A stretch of 48,684 nucleotides of DNA from Acidobacteriota bacterium (GCA_021819585.1 JAKAQS010000003.1:1-48684), one strand, 5' to 3'; counted from the first letter of the stretch, positions 10,478-20,106 are shown. The notes: generated from the sequence alone by a model not told the origin. Translations and numbers: made by a program.

Positions 10478-11788
10478 TTAGCGTAGTGCCAGCTCATTCA
10501 GCCAGACAAAGAACTCCGGGAATGAGATGCTGGCCGCCTCCGCGCCGCGAATCTCAGTCTCCCCGTCGGCTCGCAGGGCGGCTATGGAAAACGCCATGGC
10601 GATGCGGTGGTCCAATCCAGAGTCGATGACTCCGCCGTGCAGACGCTGTCCTCCGGGAATATCCATTCCATCTTCCAGTTCGGTCACCGCCGCGCCCATG
10701 GCGCGCAGATTCTTCACCACCAGCGCAATGCGATCGCTCTCTTTGACGCGCAGTTCTCTGGCGTCGCGGATTCGCACGCCTCCCTGGGTATACGGCGCAA
10801 TCGCCGCAATCACCGGGAGTTCATCGATCAACTGGGCCGCCTGCTCGCCGGCAATGTCAATGCCAAGCAGAGCGCGGCCTCGATTCACCTGGATGGTCCC
10901 CGCCATCTCCCCATGGGTCTCCTGCACGTCCAACACCTTGATGTTTCCGCCCATCGCCGAGATCACATCCAGCATTGCCGCGCGGGTAGGGTTCATTCCC
11001 AGCGCATCCAGCACCAGGTTGGAGTCCTCAAAGAGCAGCGCCGCGCAAAGAAAGAATGCCGCCGACGACATATCGCCGGGCACCGTCGCGTCGATGGCGG
11101 TCAGATGTTGTCCGCCGGCGATGGATAGCCGGCCGTTCTTGCGCTCCAGCGCCGCTCCAAAGGCTCGCAGGGCGTGCTCGCTGTGGTCTCGCGTCCGCAC
11201 CCGCTCCACAATGGAGGTGACGCCCTGCGCCTGCAACCCCGCAAAGAGCACCGCGGTCTTCACCTGCGCGCTGGCAATGGGCGTCTCAAAGTCGATTCCG
11301 GTCAGTTCGCCGCCATGCACCACCATGGGCGCGTGACCGCCGGTCAACTCGATCTTTGCTCCCATCTGCTGCAGCGGTTTGCGGATGCGCTCCATGGGAC
11401 GAACAGAGAGCGACTCATCTCCGACGAAGCGGAAGGAGCCCTTCTGCGCCGCCACCAGCCCCGCGAGCATGCGCATCGTCGAGCCGGAGTTGCCGCAGTC
11501 CAGGTCTCTGCTCGGATGGCGCAGCAAGCCACCGGTTCCGGTGACTTCGATCGTCTTGCCGATGGTCTCGATCTTGGCTCCCATGGCGCGCATGCAGCCC
11601 AGAGAGCTGTGCGGGTCGGCGCCGGTGGAGAAGTTCGTGAGCCGCGACGTTCCCGCGGCAAAGCCCGCCAACATGGCATAGCGATGCGAGATGGATTTAT
11701 CGCCCGGCAGCGTCACCGAGCCGCGGAAACCGCGCGCTGGAGAGACGATCACCGTGGAGCTGTTGGAGGAGTGCGGCAGGGAACTCAT
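10478..11788 (-). CDS. aroA: 3-phosphoshikimate 1-carboxyvinyltransferase (EPSP synthase)
   Basis: The 436-residue enzyme joins shikimate-3-phosphate and phosphoenolpyruvate in the sixth step of the chorismate pathway. It has the two family signatures: LPGDKSISHRYAML near residue 28 and RELRVKESDRIA near residue 345. It also has the substrate-binding GNSGSTMRMLAGL and the closing region GLDHRIAMAFSIAAL. The length is normal. It lies 57 bp downstream of hpt on the same strand and is probably cotranscribed with it; the Shine-Dalgarno is weak. It converges on the GT9 gene. Identification is secure from the two motifs. Confidence 0.96.
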   Translation of the reverse strand: MSSLPHSSNSSTVIVSPARGFRGSVTLPGDKSISHRYAMLAGFAAGTSRLTNFSTGADPHSSLGCMRAMGAKIETIGKTIEVTGTGGLLRHPSRDLDCGNSGSTMRMLAGLVAAQKGSFRFVGDESLSVRPMERIRKPLQQMGAKIELTGGHAPMVVHGGELTGIDFETPIASAQVKTAVLFAGLQAQGVTSIVERVRTRDHSEHALRAFGAALERKNGRLSIAGGQHLTAIDATVPGDMSSAAFFLCAALLFEDSNLVLDALGMNPTRAAMLDVISAMGGNIKVLDVQETHGEMAGTIQVNRGRALLGIDIAGEQAAQLIDELPVIAAIAPYTQGGVRIRDARELRVKESDRIALVVKNLRAMGAAVTELEDGMDIPGGQRLHGGVIDSGLDHRIAMAFSIAALRADGETEIRGAEAASISFPEFFVWLNELALR

Positions 11789-11845
11789 GCTGTTAGTTTA
11801 CTCAATCGGCGGACTCTTCCAGGCTCTGCTCCCGCAGATGCCCGG

Positions 11846-12412
11846 TCAATGTCCCGGAGGCGGATTATCCGGGTAGATCCGAATGTCCGGCACGCCGCGA
11901 TAGCGCTCGGCATAGTCCATTCCATAACCGATCACAAACTCGTTGGGTATCTTGAAGCAGGCGTAATCGGCTTCGATGGGCACCAAGCGCCGCTCGGGCT
12001 TATCCAGGCAGGTGGCGATCTTGAGCGACGCCGGACGATGCTGCAGCATCAGCCCGCGCAGATAGCTCAGTGTCAGTCCGGTGTCGAGGATATCCTCGAC
12101 CAGGATCACGTGCCGCCCTTCGATGGGGTTGTCGATATCCTTGATCATCTTCACTGCGCCGGAGGTTACCCGCGCCCTGCCGTAGCTGGACACCGCTACA
12201 AAGTCAAAGGTGTTGTCCACCTTGATCGAACGCGCCAGGTCCGCCAGAAAGATCGCAGCTCCCTTCAGCACGCCGATCAGCACGATCGACTGCCCCTTGT
12301 AGTCCTGGGAGATTTGATCGCCAACGGTCTTGACGCGCTCGGCGATCTGCTCCGCGGTGAGCAGAACATCCATCTCCTCGGGAGGAACAAAAGCAGGAAC
12401 TGTTATGACCAT
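11846..12412 (-). CDS. hpt: Hypoxanthine phosphoribosyltransferase
   Basis: The 188-residue purine-salvage enzyme converts hypoxanthine (and often guanine) plus PRPP to the nucleotide. The PRPP loop ILVEDILDTGLTLSYL (around residues 100-115) is the type I phosphoribosyltransferase signature. It is preceded by VLKGAAIFLADLAR and the flexible-loop segment SSYGRARVTSG, and the base-binding end is YACFKIPNEFVIGYGMDYAERYRGVPDI. Length and order match bacterial Hpt. The start ATG 12412 has only a short GAG upstream. It shares a 255-bp region with divergent lgt and lies upstream of aroA. Confidence 0.95.
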   Translation of the reverse strand: MVITVPAFVPPEEMDVLLTAEQIAERVKTVGDQISQDYKGQSIVLIGVLKGAAIFLADLARSIKVDNTFDFVAVSSYGRARVTSGAVKMIKDIDNPIEGRHVILVEDILDTGLTLSYLRGLMLQHRPASLKIATCLDKPERRLVPIEADYACFKIPNEFVIGYGMDYAERYRGVPDIRIYPDNPPPGH

Positions 12413-12652
12413 GATCTCAAGATTACGCGATACCCGCAGGTTGAAAAAAGCGAGAGATCGTTTGTGTCTGCCTCGGAATGAGGAAAAACCGGTACCAGAC
12501 CTGTTTCCGATGCTCGCGGATCGTTCCCGGAATTCTTCTCGAAACCCGCCCTCTGATGGGGATGCGTGGGCGCTTGCCGGAGCGGAGCCGCCGAACAGGT
12601 CGAGGATCTGGGCGACGCTCCGTTGCGATGCTCAGAAGCGCGCGGCCGCCGC

Positions 12653-12667
12653 TATACTGGAATCTGC
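12653..12667 (+). promoter_or_regulatory. Candidate -10 element placing lgt on a near-leaderless transcript
   Basis: TATACT at 12653-12658 is followed by only nine bases before the lgt ATG at 12668. If used, transcription would begin at about 12665 and the mRNA would have almost no 5' leader. No matching -35 is at the right spacing (TTGCGA is 24 nt away), and a weak GGA lies 6 nt before the ATG. Confidence 0.35.
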
Positions 12668-13570
12668 ATGTATCCCTATATAAATCTCGGTTTTGCTCAT
12701 ATCGGAACCTTTGGCCTGATGCTTTGGCTGGCAGCCGTTTGCAGCGTCCTGGTGCTCCACAACAACTTCGTACGGAATCGGGCTGACGGTGACGCCATCA
12801 ACATTGTGACGATGGTGGTGCTGTTCGGAATCATTGGCGCCAAGCTCTGGCATGAGTTGCAGGATATCCCTGACCTGATCGGCGCCTGGCGCGGGATCCT
12901 CGCTCCCGGCCTGCGTCATCCCAGCGAGGTTCTTTTCAGCTTTCTGCACTGGTTTCAAGCCGGCTTCGCGTGGTACGGCGGACTGATCGCGGCTATAACC
13001 ATGCTGATGTATCAGGGCATTCTCAGCAAGCCCAACGGCCTCACGGGCGGCCGAGCCGCCCTGCGGATGCTGGACCTTGCCGCTCCTGCTGCCGCCGTCG
13101 GATACGGCGTGGGCCGTCTCGGCTGTCTGCTATCCGGCGATGGAGACTACGGAATCAACACCACGCTGCCCTGGGGCGTGCATATGGCCAATGGCCTCAC
13201 CCGGTACACCCGGGCGCTGGTTCTGCCCAACCCTCCCACTGCGGCAGTGCAGCCCACGCCCATCTACGAGTTGCTCTTCTCGCTGGCGCTGGCCTGGTGG
13301 CTCTGGAGGCGCGGATCGCGAAGCAAGTCCCTCCCTCTGGGATTCCTCACCGGTGAGTACTTGCTCTTGAGCGGCATCGGCCGCTTCCTGGTAGAGTTCG
13401 TTCGCATCAATCCCAAACTCTACCTCCATCACACGCTCACCAACGCCCAGATGGCCGCCCTTGGAAGCATGCTCTGTGGCGTGGTCATGATGTTCCTCAC
13501 TCGCCAGAATGCGGGAGTTGTCACTGAACCCCTGCGGAAGGCGACCAAAGACATTCAAACAGCCTCGTAG
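12668..13570 (+). CDS. lgt: Prolipoprotein diacylglyceryl transferase
   Basis: The roughly 300-residue multi-pass inner-membrane enzyme transfers diacylglycerol to the lipobox cysteine of prolipoproteins, the first lipoprotein maturation step. Seen: YPYINLGFAHIGTFG at the N-terminus, hydrophobic helices throughout, HWFQAGFAWYGGLIAA at the catalytic region, the signature-like GYGVGRLGCLLSGDGDYG, the PTPIYELLFSLAL motif, and EYLLLSGIGRFLVEFVRINP near the end. The signature departs from the common GRIGNFxNGE (Cys-Leu for Asn-Phe, Asp for Glu), as in more distant Lgt homologues. The ORF track starts at 12566, but those 34 extra residues are not membrane-like. ATG 12668 is preferred. It is divergent from hpt and converges on the Wzz-like gene. 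Confidence 0.88.
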   Translation: MYPYINLGFAHIGTFGLMLWLAAVCSVLVLHNNFVRNRADGDAINIVTMVVLFGIIGAKLWHELQDIPDLIGAWRGILAPGLRHPSEVLFSFLHWFQAGFAWYGGLIAAITMLMYQGILSKPNGLTGGRAALRMLDLAAPAAAVGYGVGRLGCLLSGDGDYGINTTLPWGVHMANGLTRYTRALVLPNPPTAAVQPTPIYELLFSLALAWWLWRRGSRSKSLPLGFLTGEYLLLSGIGRFLVEFVRINPKLYLHHTLTNAQMAALGSMLCGVVMMFLTRQNAGVVTEPLRKATKDIQTAS

Positions 13571-13665
13571 GGCGCCGGCATCAGTCATGCCCGCCTCCGT
13601 GGCGTACACGCCGCACTTCACGCGGACTGCGAGGGCTCACAGCGATGGATCCCCCAACATCGGCT

Positions 13666-14955
13666 CTATTGAGCCTTGGCCGATCTTAGGGATACCGCGC
13701 GCCTGAGCAAAGCCAGTTTGATGCTCGTCTCCGGGTCGCCCCGGAGCCTTTGAACGGCTGCCTGGAGCAACGCCAGGAAGGTTCCCAGGAAGAAGCCCAG
13801 GGTAGTCGATCCGATGACGATCAGGGCTCGCTTTGGAAACGACTTCCGGTCTGGGACGATGGCTGGGTCTACGACCTGAATCAGCGCACCCTCTTTTGCC
13901 TCATCCAGCTTGGCCATCTCAAACTGCCTGGCCAGAATGTCCAGAATCGTCTCGTAGTAGGTTACGTCCCGAAGCCTGCGGATGTACTCCATGCCCGCCT
14001 TGGGAATCGTTCCCCTGGGCAGCAAAAACTCGTCTGTCGATGTTTTGGCGGTGACATTTCCAGAGCCGCTCAGTTTTTCGAGCTGATCGCGCAGGCCGGA
14101 GAGTTCCTGCTGGGCTTGGATCAACTGCGCGTTCTCCCCGGTGGCATAGGTCTGCATCCCCTGAATCTGTACATCCAGGGCTGTGATCTGGGCGCGCAGG
14201 GTTGCCGCTGAATCGATCAAAGCTCTTTCCTGGCTATCCGGCGCGATGATTCCAGTCTTCTGCTCGGTCTGTTCCAGGGCGATCTCGGCATCGGCGAGGT
14301 TGGTTCTGGCCTTGTCCACCTCCTCCTGGAAGAAAAGCCGGCGCCGCGAGGCTTCCGAGATGGCCAGATTCTTGGAGAGGTTGCGGTAGGCATCCACATA
14401 ACCGTTGGCCATGGCAGCGGCCTTGACGGGATTGCGATCCTCCACGGAGATGTGGATCAGTCCGTCCTTGCCATCGCCATCCAAAGTGACATTTCCTTCA
14501 AAATCTTTCCGAGCGATGGAGAGATAGTGGGCGTGGTACTCCTGCATCAGGCCGAATCGCTTCACCATGGCGTCTTCCACGGTTTGGCTGCGCAGCATCG
14601 CCACGTATTGGTCGTTGGGATTCTTCAGGCCCAGACTTCCGCCCGCCATGGCCGCCATGCCGCCCAGGCCGCCCAACTGCGAGGACAGGAGGGAGGACAT
14701 CGAGGATCCTGTCTCCGGGGGAAGCAGAGTGGTGCTGGCGGTGTACTTCACCGGCAGGAGCAGGGATATGACAACCGAAAGGATGGCAAAGGTTCCCGTG
14801 ATCCACAGGATGGTGCGCTTGTGCTCGGCAAGCACAATCAGCAGGTCGAGCAGAGAGATTTCCTCTTCCTCGGCTGGGATGGGAGTCGCAACCGTGGTTG
14901 CTGGCAAGGCTTCGTCCTGTAGATTCTCGGTTGGAAGGGAGGACTTCAAGATCAT
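13666..14955 (-). CDS. Wzz/GumC-type polysaccharide chain-length determinant
   Basis: The 429-residue polysaccharide co-polymerase is probably an inner-membrane protein with a large periplasmic part that sets exopolysaccharide chain length. After ISLLDLLIVLAEHKRTILWI it has TM1 (about residues 50-70, ending in the typical LLLPVKYTASTTLLPP). A long coiled-coil-prone stretch follows (FFQEEVDKARTNLADAEIAL... ELSGLRDQLEKLSGSGN), then PRGTIPKAGMEYIRRLRDVT and TM2 (ALIVIGSTTLGFFLGTFLAL). The Pro-rich segment just before TM2 (VDPAIVPDRKSFPKR) is characteristic. No tyrosine-kinase domain is attached. The ATG has AGGAG 4 nt upstream. It could serve the same pathway as the sugar transferase at 1.4 kb and Wzi at 2.4 kb, but it is not in an operon with them. 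Confidence 0.88.
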   Translation of the reverse strand: MILKSSLPTENLQDEALPATTVATPIPAEEEEISLLDLLIVLAEHKRTILWITGTFAILSVVISLLLPVKYTASTTLLPPETGSSMSSLLSSQLGGLGGMAAMAGGSLGLKNPNDQYVAMLRSQTVEDAMVKRFGLMQEYHAHYLSIARKDFEGNVTLDGDGKDGLIHISVEDRNPVKAAAMANGYVDAYRNLSKNLAISEASRRRLFFQEEVDKARTNLADAEIALEQTEQKTGIIAPDSQERALIDSAATLRAQITALDVQIQGMQTYATGENAQLIQAQQELSGLRDQLEKLSGSGNVTAKTSTDEFLLPRGTIPKAGMEYIRRLRDVTYYETILDILARQFEMAKLDEAKEGALIQVVDPAIVPDRKSFPKRALIVIGSTTLGFFLGTFLALLQAAVQRLRGDPETSIKLALLRRAVSLRSAKAQ

Positions 14956-15173
14956 CAGACTCCTGCGCCGGGTGCATCAGCTCTTCGATCCGCCGCTCTT
15001 CCTACAGTTTAGGGGACTCTGCGGCGTTTTCATAGGGTCCGGCCGAGCGATTGGAAAAATGTCAGAACTGCTGCATGAGGGAAGATCTGTCCGGAAAGAT
15101 ATACTTCCCAGCCAGTCCGGGTGACAGGACCAGCCCTTGCTGCGCAAGCTGATGAAGCGCCATCCGAGGTAGC

Positions 15174-16151
15174 ATGAAGGGCATGTCGCGAGTGCTGGAC
15201 TATTCGATGCTGGATGTCTTTGCGGAACGCCCCCTGGAGGGCAACGCCCTGGCGGTCTTTCACGATGGCGGCTCGCTCTCCGATCAGCAGATGCAAGACA
15301 TTGCGCGCGAGATGCGCCTCTCCGAAACAACCTTCATCTTGCCCGACGATCCGGAGACGGAGGCGCGAGACGGCGTGCGAGTGCGCATCTTCACCACCGA
15401 GGAGGAACTGCCGTTTGCAGGTCATCCGACCCTGGGGACGGCAGCCTGGCTGCGCCTCCACCATCCGCGGCTGCGCCTGGTTGGAACCGAGACCGTCACC
15501 TTGCGGCTGCGCGTGGGGCCTGTTCCCGTGCGCTTTGCCCCGGAAGAAGATGGGGCCCTCGGCCTTCATGCCACGATGCTGCAAAACGATCCGGTCTTTG
15601 GGGCAACCCATGATCGGGCTGAGGTAGCGAACCTGATCGGTCTCAGCGCGGAGGATCTCTCTTCCGGCTTTGCTCCGCAGACAGTCTCCACCGGAATGCC
15701 CTTCTGCATCGTTCTCCTGCGTTCTCTTGGAGCTTTGCAGAGAATGCAACTGGCGCACCGCCAGGCTGAGGCGTGGCTGGCGGGAAGAGAGACGCATTTC
15801 TTTTACTGCATCGCGCCGGTTGAAGCAGCGGCGCCGGAAACCGCGGCCGGAGTGCGGCCGAATTTGACTCCAGGTAAATCCAGCGATGGGCATCCGCGAT
15901 GGCGCGCGCGGATGCAGTTTTACTCGGGCGAGGATCCGGCGACCGGATCAGCGGCGGGTTGCTGCATCGCATGGCTGGTGAAACACGGATTGGCGCGGCC
16001 GGAGCAGACCGTGGAGATTGAGCAGGGGGCTGAGATTCGGCGTCCCAGCCGAATCGTCGTTCGCGCCGCCAAACAAGGTGACCGGGTCCACTCCGTCGAA
16101 GTCTCGGGGCGCACTATTCCTGTTGCAGAGGGACGGCTTTTCCTGCCCTGA
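15174..16151 (+). CDS. PhzF-family isomerase/epimerase-like protein
   Basis: The 325-residue protein has the two-lobed diaminopimelate-epimerase-like fold of the PhzF family: DVFAERPLEGNALAVFHDG, the catalytic-glutamate segment MRLSETTFILP, the conserved RIFTTEEELPFAGHPTLGTA in lobe 1, and QFYSGEDPATGSAAGCCIAWL in lobe 2. PhzF itself acts in phenazine synthesis. Most homologues are of unknown substrate, and with no phenazine genes here I would not assign that role. A GAGG precedes the first ATG, and a second in-frame ATG lies three codons later (GAAGG in front). It is flanked by a divergent Wzz-like gene and a gene-poor region, so it is probably monocistronic. Confidence 0.9.
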   Translation: MKGMSRVLDYSMLDVFAERPLEGNALAVFHDGGSLSDQQMQDIAREMRLSETTFILPDDPETEARDGVRVRIFTTEEELPFAGHPTLGTAAWLRLHHPRLRLVGTETVTLRLRVGPVPVRFAPEEDGALGLHATMLQNDPVFGATHDRAEVANLIGLSAEDLSSGFAPQTVSTGMPFCIVLLRSLGALQRMQLAHRQAEAWLAGRETHFFYCIAPVEAAAPETAAGVRPNLTPGKSSDGHPRWRARMQFYSGEDPATGSAAGCCIAWLVKHGLARPEQTVEIEQGAEIRRPSRIVVRAAKQGDRVHSVEVSGRTIPVAEGRLFLP

Positions 16152-16912
16152 AGCCGGAGGTTTTCCACAGCGGGGGAATCACAAAGGCCAACAAGCATGG
16201 GCAATGTGCGATTGCGGTGGAAGCGCCAGTTCAAACTCATTGTATTTTCGCCAAAAATTCACTGTTGCCATGGCAGTTGGACCTTCGTATGCTCAGCAAG
16301 TCGTCATCGAGTGAAGGCTCGAAGGACGTTAGATTTTTCGCCTGATTTTCGGACAATTTGAGGGATGGCGAAGGCTCCCATGCTATCCTCTGCGGCGCGA
16401 TACAAGCTCGACAGAGCCACGCTCCGCAGGGGCTTCAGGGTCTGCCGAGCTGTCACGCGCCACCAGTCAGTTCCCTGGGAGCTTGGCCCACTCGAGCTGC
16501 AAATGGACGCTGCCTGGAAGATGGCAGGGATGCAGTCAAAGAGGAGTTTTGCGCCTTTTTCACTGCCATCCACAGCTTCCACAGCAGTTGCAAGGTTCGC
16601 GTCCAGGACGCGGCCGAGGAAGTCCGTTTGCCAAAACCCTGCCGGCGCGTTGAGCAGGCTGCAGCTCGCTACCGGAGCCCGGCCCGCAAGGATTCTAGAG
16701 GCGTCGCAGGGCTTGGAGAGGCTCCGTCAAGCCAGGAGTGGACGAAGGGCGCTAGGAGGGGATGCGATGTGCTGCTTCAGGCGCAAAGAATCCCTGATGG
16801 CTGAACGGATTTTCAGAGAGGTTGTTGGGCTCGGCGGGATTCCGTAGGGAGAGCGCCGTCTGTCTTGAACTTGGAAGCAGCAAGCCGCGAAGACCACCGG
16901 CGAGGAGAATCG
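16152..16912. other. 761-bp stretch without a convincing gene
   Basis: Two overlapping plus-strand ORFs of 149 and 160 codons (from 16358 and 16365) and minus-strand ORFs cover this region, but none shows a domain, signal peptide or good ribosome site. Their composition (many Ser, Arg and Cys, low hydrophobic periodicity) looks non-coding. The right end must hold the promoter of the receiver-domain gene. A decayed gene cannot be excluded. Confidence 0.45.
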
Positions 16913-17347
16913 ATGAGACCACGGAAGACGATCTTGTGTGTGGAAGATAACGAACAGGTGCTTTCGGTACGCAAGTTTCTGTTGGAGACGCGCGGCTACC
17001 GTGTGGTGGCGGTCGGCACGGCTGCCGAGGCTCTCGAGTATCTTCAGACGGTGGCACAGGGGTCGGTGGATCTTCTGCTGGCGGATCTGCTTTTGCCGCA
17101 GATGGACGGAAATGACTTGATTCGACGGGCGAAGCAGTTGCATCCTGGGCTGCCCGGGCTGCTGGTGTCTGGAACGGTGACAAACTTTGACCGGGCTGCG
17201 GCGGCGGACGCGTTTCTCCCCAAGGGGGCAAGCTCTCCGGCTGAGCTACTGGATAGAATCAAGATTTTGGTAGCCCGGAAGAGGGGTCCGAAGAAGCAGG
17301 TGCAGCCTGTGACCGTGCTGGAAGAGCAGGTGGCGATGGCGAGCTGA
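16913..17347 (+). CDS. Stand-alone response-regulator receiver domain
   Basis: The 144-residue protein is a single CheY-like receiver domain with no output domain. It has the acidic pair in ILCVEDNEQ, the phospho-acceptor in LLLADLLLPQMDG (Asp58), the switch Ser/Thr in LLVSGTV, and the conserved lysine in FLPKGASS. The LP-x-MDG context differs slightly from the usual MPxMDG. About 20 polar residues follow the domain. It would be phosphorylated by a histidine kinase not encoded nearby, and could act through protein contact as CheY or SpdR-like relays do. ATG 16913 is chosen over the ORF-track start because GAGGAG lies 6 nt before it. It converges on recG. Confidence 0.85.
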   Translation: MRPRKTILCVEDNEQVLSVRKFLLETRGYRVVAVGTAAEALEYLQTVAQGSVDLLLADLLLPQMDGNDLIRRAKQLHPGLPGLLVSGTVTNFDRAAAADAFLPKGASSPAELLDRIKILVARKRGPKKQVQPVTVLEEQVAMAS

Positions 17348-17469
17348 AGCGCAGCGCACGGGGCGGAAGCATCGCGCAAAGCCTCTGCGAGAGGGGATAT
17401 CTGCTTGGTGGCCCGGAACCCGTGCGGAACGTAGCTGCTATTGGACCTCGCTCGCCTCCAGGGGCGAAC

Positions 17470-20106
17470 TCATGCCTCCAGCAAACCGTAGCGGCGTTGC
17501 CACTGGTGCTGGAGACGGAACCAAACGTCCTCAATCTGCTCTCGGGGGATGGTGGGGTCAGGGCTCTGCGCGAAGCGGACAGCCTCTTGGCGGGCGAGCT
17601 CAAGCAGGTCCCGGTCGCGGGCGAGGTTGGCGACGCGAAGGTCCGGCAGGCCGGCCTGGCGGGTGCCAAAGAACTCTCCGGGGCCACGCTGTTGGAGATC
17701 CTGTTCCGCAAGGATGAAGCCGTCCTGAATCTGGACCATGGCGTTCAGCCTAACTTCCGCTTCGGGCGTGATGTTGGCGCCGGTCACCAGGATGCAGTAG
17801 CTGCGGGCGTTGCCGCGGCCCACCCGTCCGCGGAGCTGATGCAGTTGGGCCAGGCCAAAGCGCTCGGCGTGTTCGATCACCATCACAGTAGCGTTGGGAA
17901 CATCCACGCCGACCTCGATCACCGTTGTAGAGACCAGAACCTCCACCTCGCCGCGCTTGAAGCGATTCATGGTCACCTCTTTGTCGTCCGGGGACATGCG
18001 TCCGTGGAGGAGTCCGAGGCGCAGGCCGGCCAGAGGGCCCTGCTGCAGCTCCTGATGCATCTCGACGGCGGATCGGAGCCTGGTTGAGAGCTGCGAGCGA
18101 AGTTTGGCGGGGCGTTCGGAACCGGACCGTTTGCCGGCTGTGACCGAGTGCTTGCTCGCCTTGCCTTTCGTCTCCTCTTCCACTTCCAGGGCGAAGTCCA
18201 GTTGAGGCTCATCGTCGCGGTCACCTTCGATGATGGGGTAGACGATGTACGCCTGACGGCCCGCGGTGACCTGCTGCCGGACAAATCGCCAGACCTGCTC
18301 GGCTCGCTCTTCAGAGATGCGGCGGGTGACGATGGGCGTGCGTCCGGGAGGGAGCTCGTCGATCACGCTGGCCTCCAGGTCGCCGTAGAGGGTGAGCGCC
18401 AAGGTGCGGGGGATGGGGGTCGCGGTCATCACCAGCATGTCAGGCTCACCGGGCGGAGGCCCCTGCGGTGGCGGAGCGTCCAGCAGGGAACCCGGCTGCG
18501 GCGGTTGGCGATCTGCTGCAGGGCTCAAGGCTATGGCGCCGGGCTTGCGGATCAGTTGGAAGCGTTGCTGGACGCCGAAACGATGCTGTTCATCGACGAT
18601 CACCAGACCCAGGCGCGCGAAGTCGATGCTGTCCTGCACCAGCGCGTGGGTGCCAATGGCCAGATCGACCTCGCCGCGCAGGATGCCGCCGCCGGCCTCG
18701 CGTTTGCTGCGGTCGTCCAGCGAGCCGGTGAGCAGGGCGATGCGGTAGCGTCGCCTGTGGTGGGGCGAGATCTTGTCGCCCAGAAGCTTCCGGGCGTAGA
18801 GGTAGTGCTGGGTCGCCAGGATGGAGGTGGGAGCCATCAATGCCACTTGATATCCGTTCTCGATGGCGACCAGCGCGGCTTGCAGAGCGACGATGGTCTT
18901 GCCGGACCCGACGTCCCCTTGCAGCAGGCGGCGCATGGGCTGGGGGCTGCGCATGTCCTGGACGATCTCCCCCAGCGCGCGCTTCTGCGCGGTGGTGGGT
19001 TTGAAGGGAAGGATCTGCTTCAGGGCCGCGCGAACCTGCTCGTTGGTGACAAAGGTGGTTCCTTGGCGCTCTCGAAGGCGGCGCCGCTTGAGCTCCAGGC
19101 CCAGCTCCAGATAGAAGAATTCTTCAAAGATAAGGCGGCGATGCGCCGGGGTCCGCGCTGACATCAAATCGGTGATGGAGGTGTCCGCGGGAGGGAAGTG
19201 GAGGTTGCGCAGGGCTTCCATGCGGGTGGGGAGGCCTAGCCGCCGGCATAACGATGCAGGCAGGGTGTCCGCCGAGGGATGTGCCTCCAAACGTGGCTTC
19301 TCCGTGCCGGCGCCGGCGGCCAGGGTGGCTTCCTGTGACTCGATGAGGTCTTTGAAGATGGTCCACATCACGCGGCGCAGCCAGCGCGAGGTGAGCTTGG
19401 CGCCCCAGGGAGTGGTTCCTCCCAGGGACTCATAGATGGGTACGATGCGGCCCATCTCGAGCAGGGTGAACTCCGCGTCCTCACTGTTGCCATCTGCGCC
19501 CGGCGCGCCTTCGGGCAGAATCTCGAAGACCGGTTGGATCAGTTTGAAGCGCGGGGAGCCGAAGGCATTGGCCGCCCTGCCGCTGCGGCTAGCCTCCAGC
19601 TTGCCGTAGAGTGCGATCCTCTGGCCGGGACGAAACTTATCCTTGAGATAGGCGCCGTGGAACCATAGGCACTTCACCGTCTCCACTGGGGCCAAAGGCG
19701 AGAGGCCGGTTGAGAGGCTAGCCTGGACCGGCGGAGGCTGCACCAGGCCGGCCAGCCCCGGGTCCGCGCCTCGCAGGCCCTTGTCTGGAGCTTCCTCTGG
19801 GCCTCTATCCAGACCTTCACCTTGAGCGTGCCCGCTCACCAGGGGCGTGATGCCCACCGTCATCTCGAAGATGGGACCGGAGCGAGTCCGGAGCAGTACG
19901 GTTCCCCGCACCTCGCCGGTCAGAGAGGCCATCTCCCCGGGCTGGTAAAGCGAAAGCGGCTTGGGATGGAGCCGGTCTTCGTAGCGGAAGGGAAGATGAT
20001 AGAGGAGGTCTTCGACGGTGGTGATGCCTCGTTCAGAGAGACCCACGGCGACGCGCTCACCGATGCGCCGGACGAACTTGACGGGAGTGGAGAGTTGAAC
20101 CGCCAC
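17470..20106 (-). CDS. recG: ATP-dependent DNA helicase RecG
   Basis: The roughly 878-residue superfamily 2 helicase remodels stalled replication forks and Holliday junctions. It has a wedge/OB domain at the N-terminus (RRIGERVAVGLSERGITTVEDLLYHLPFRYEDRL), then Walker A (LLQGDVGSGKTIVALQ), the DEQH box (VIVDEQHRFGVQQR), TATPIPRTLALTLYGD, and the C-terminal helicase motifs (LLHGRMSPDDKEVTMNRF, VSTTVIEVGVDVPNATVM, QLRGRVGRG). The end QRGPGEFFGTRQAGLPDLRVANL is RecG-specific. The protein is longer than typical (about 690-780) because of Pro/Gly-rich inserts. The ORF stays open to 20283. I prefer the internal GTG at 20106, where homology begins and a mreC promoter region is left free, but it has no good Shine-Dalgarno. 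Confidence 0.93.
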   Translation of the reverse strand: MAVQLSTPVKFVRRIGERVAVGLSERGITTVEDLLYHLPFRYEDRLHPKPLSLYQPGEMASLTGEVRGTVLLRTRSGPIFEMTVGITPLVSGHAQGEGLDRGPEEAPDKGLRGADPGLAGLVQPPPVQASLSTGLSPLAPVETVKCLWFHGAYLKDKFRPGQRIALYGKLEASRSGRAANAFGSPRFKLIQPVFEILPEGAPGADGNSEDAEFTLLEMGRIVPIYESLGGTTPWGAKLTSRWLRRVMWTIFKDLIESQEATLAAGAGTEKPRLEAHPSADTLPASLCRRLGLPTRMEALRNLHFPPADTSITDLMSARTPAHRRLIFEEFFYLELGLELKRRRLRERQGTTFVTNEQVRAALKQILPFKPTTAQKRALGEIVQDMRSPQPMRRLLQGDVGSGKTIVALQAALVAIENGYQVALMAPTSILATQHYLYARKLLGDKISPHHRRRYRIALLTGSLDDRSKREAGGGILRGEVDLAIGTHALVQDSIDFARLGLVIVDEQHRFGVQQRFQLIRKPGAIALSPAADRQPPQPGSLLDAPPPQGPPPGEPDMLVMTATPIPRTLALTLYGDLEASVIDELPPGRTPIVTRRISEERAEQVWRFVRQQVTAGRQAYIVYPIIEGDRDDEPQLDFALEVEEETKGKASKHSVTAGKRSGSERPAKLRSQLSTRLRSAVEMHQELQQGPLAGLRLGLLHGRMSPDDKEVTMNRFKRGEVEVLVSTTVIEVGVDVPNATVMVIEHAERFGLAQLHQLRGRVGRGNARSYCILVTGANITPEAEVRLNAMVQIQDGFILAEQDLQQRGPGEFFGTRQAGLPDLRVANLARDRDLLELARQEAVRFAQSPDPTIPREQIEDVWFRLQHQWQRRYGLLEA

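Noticed and set aside
16358-16847. 149- and 160-codon plus-strand ORFs
   Set aside because: Composition looks non-coding and neither frame has a ribosome site; a decayed gene cannot be proven.
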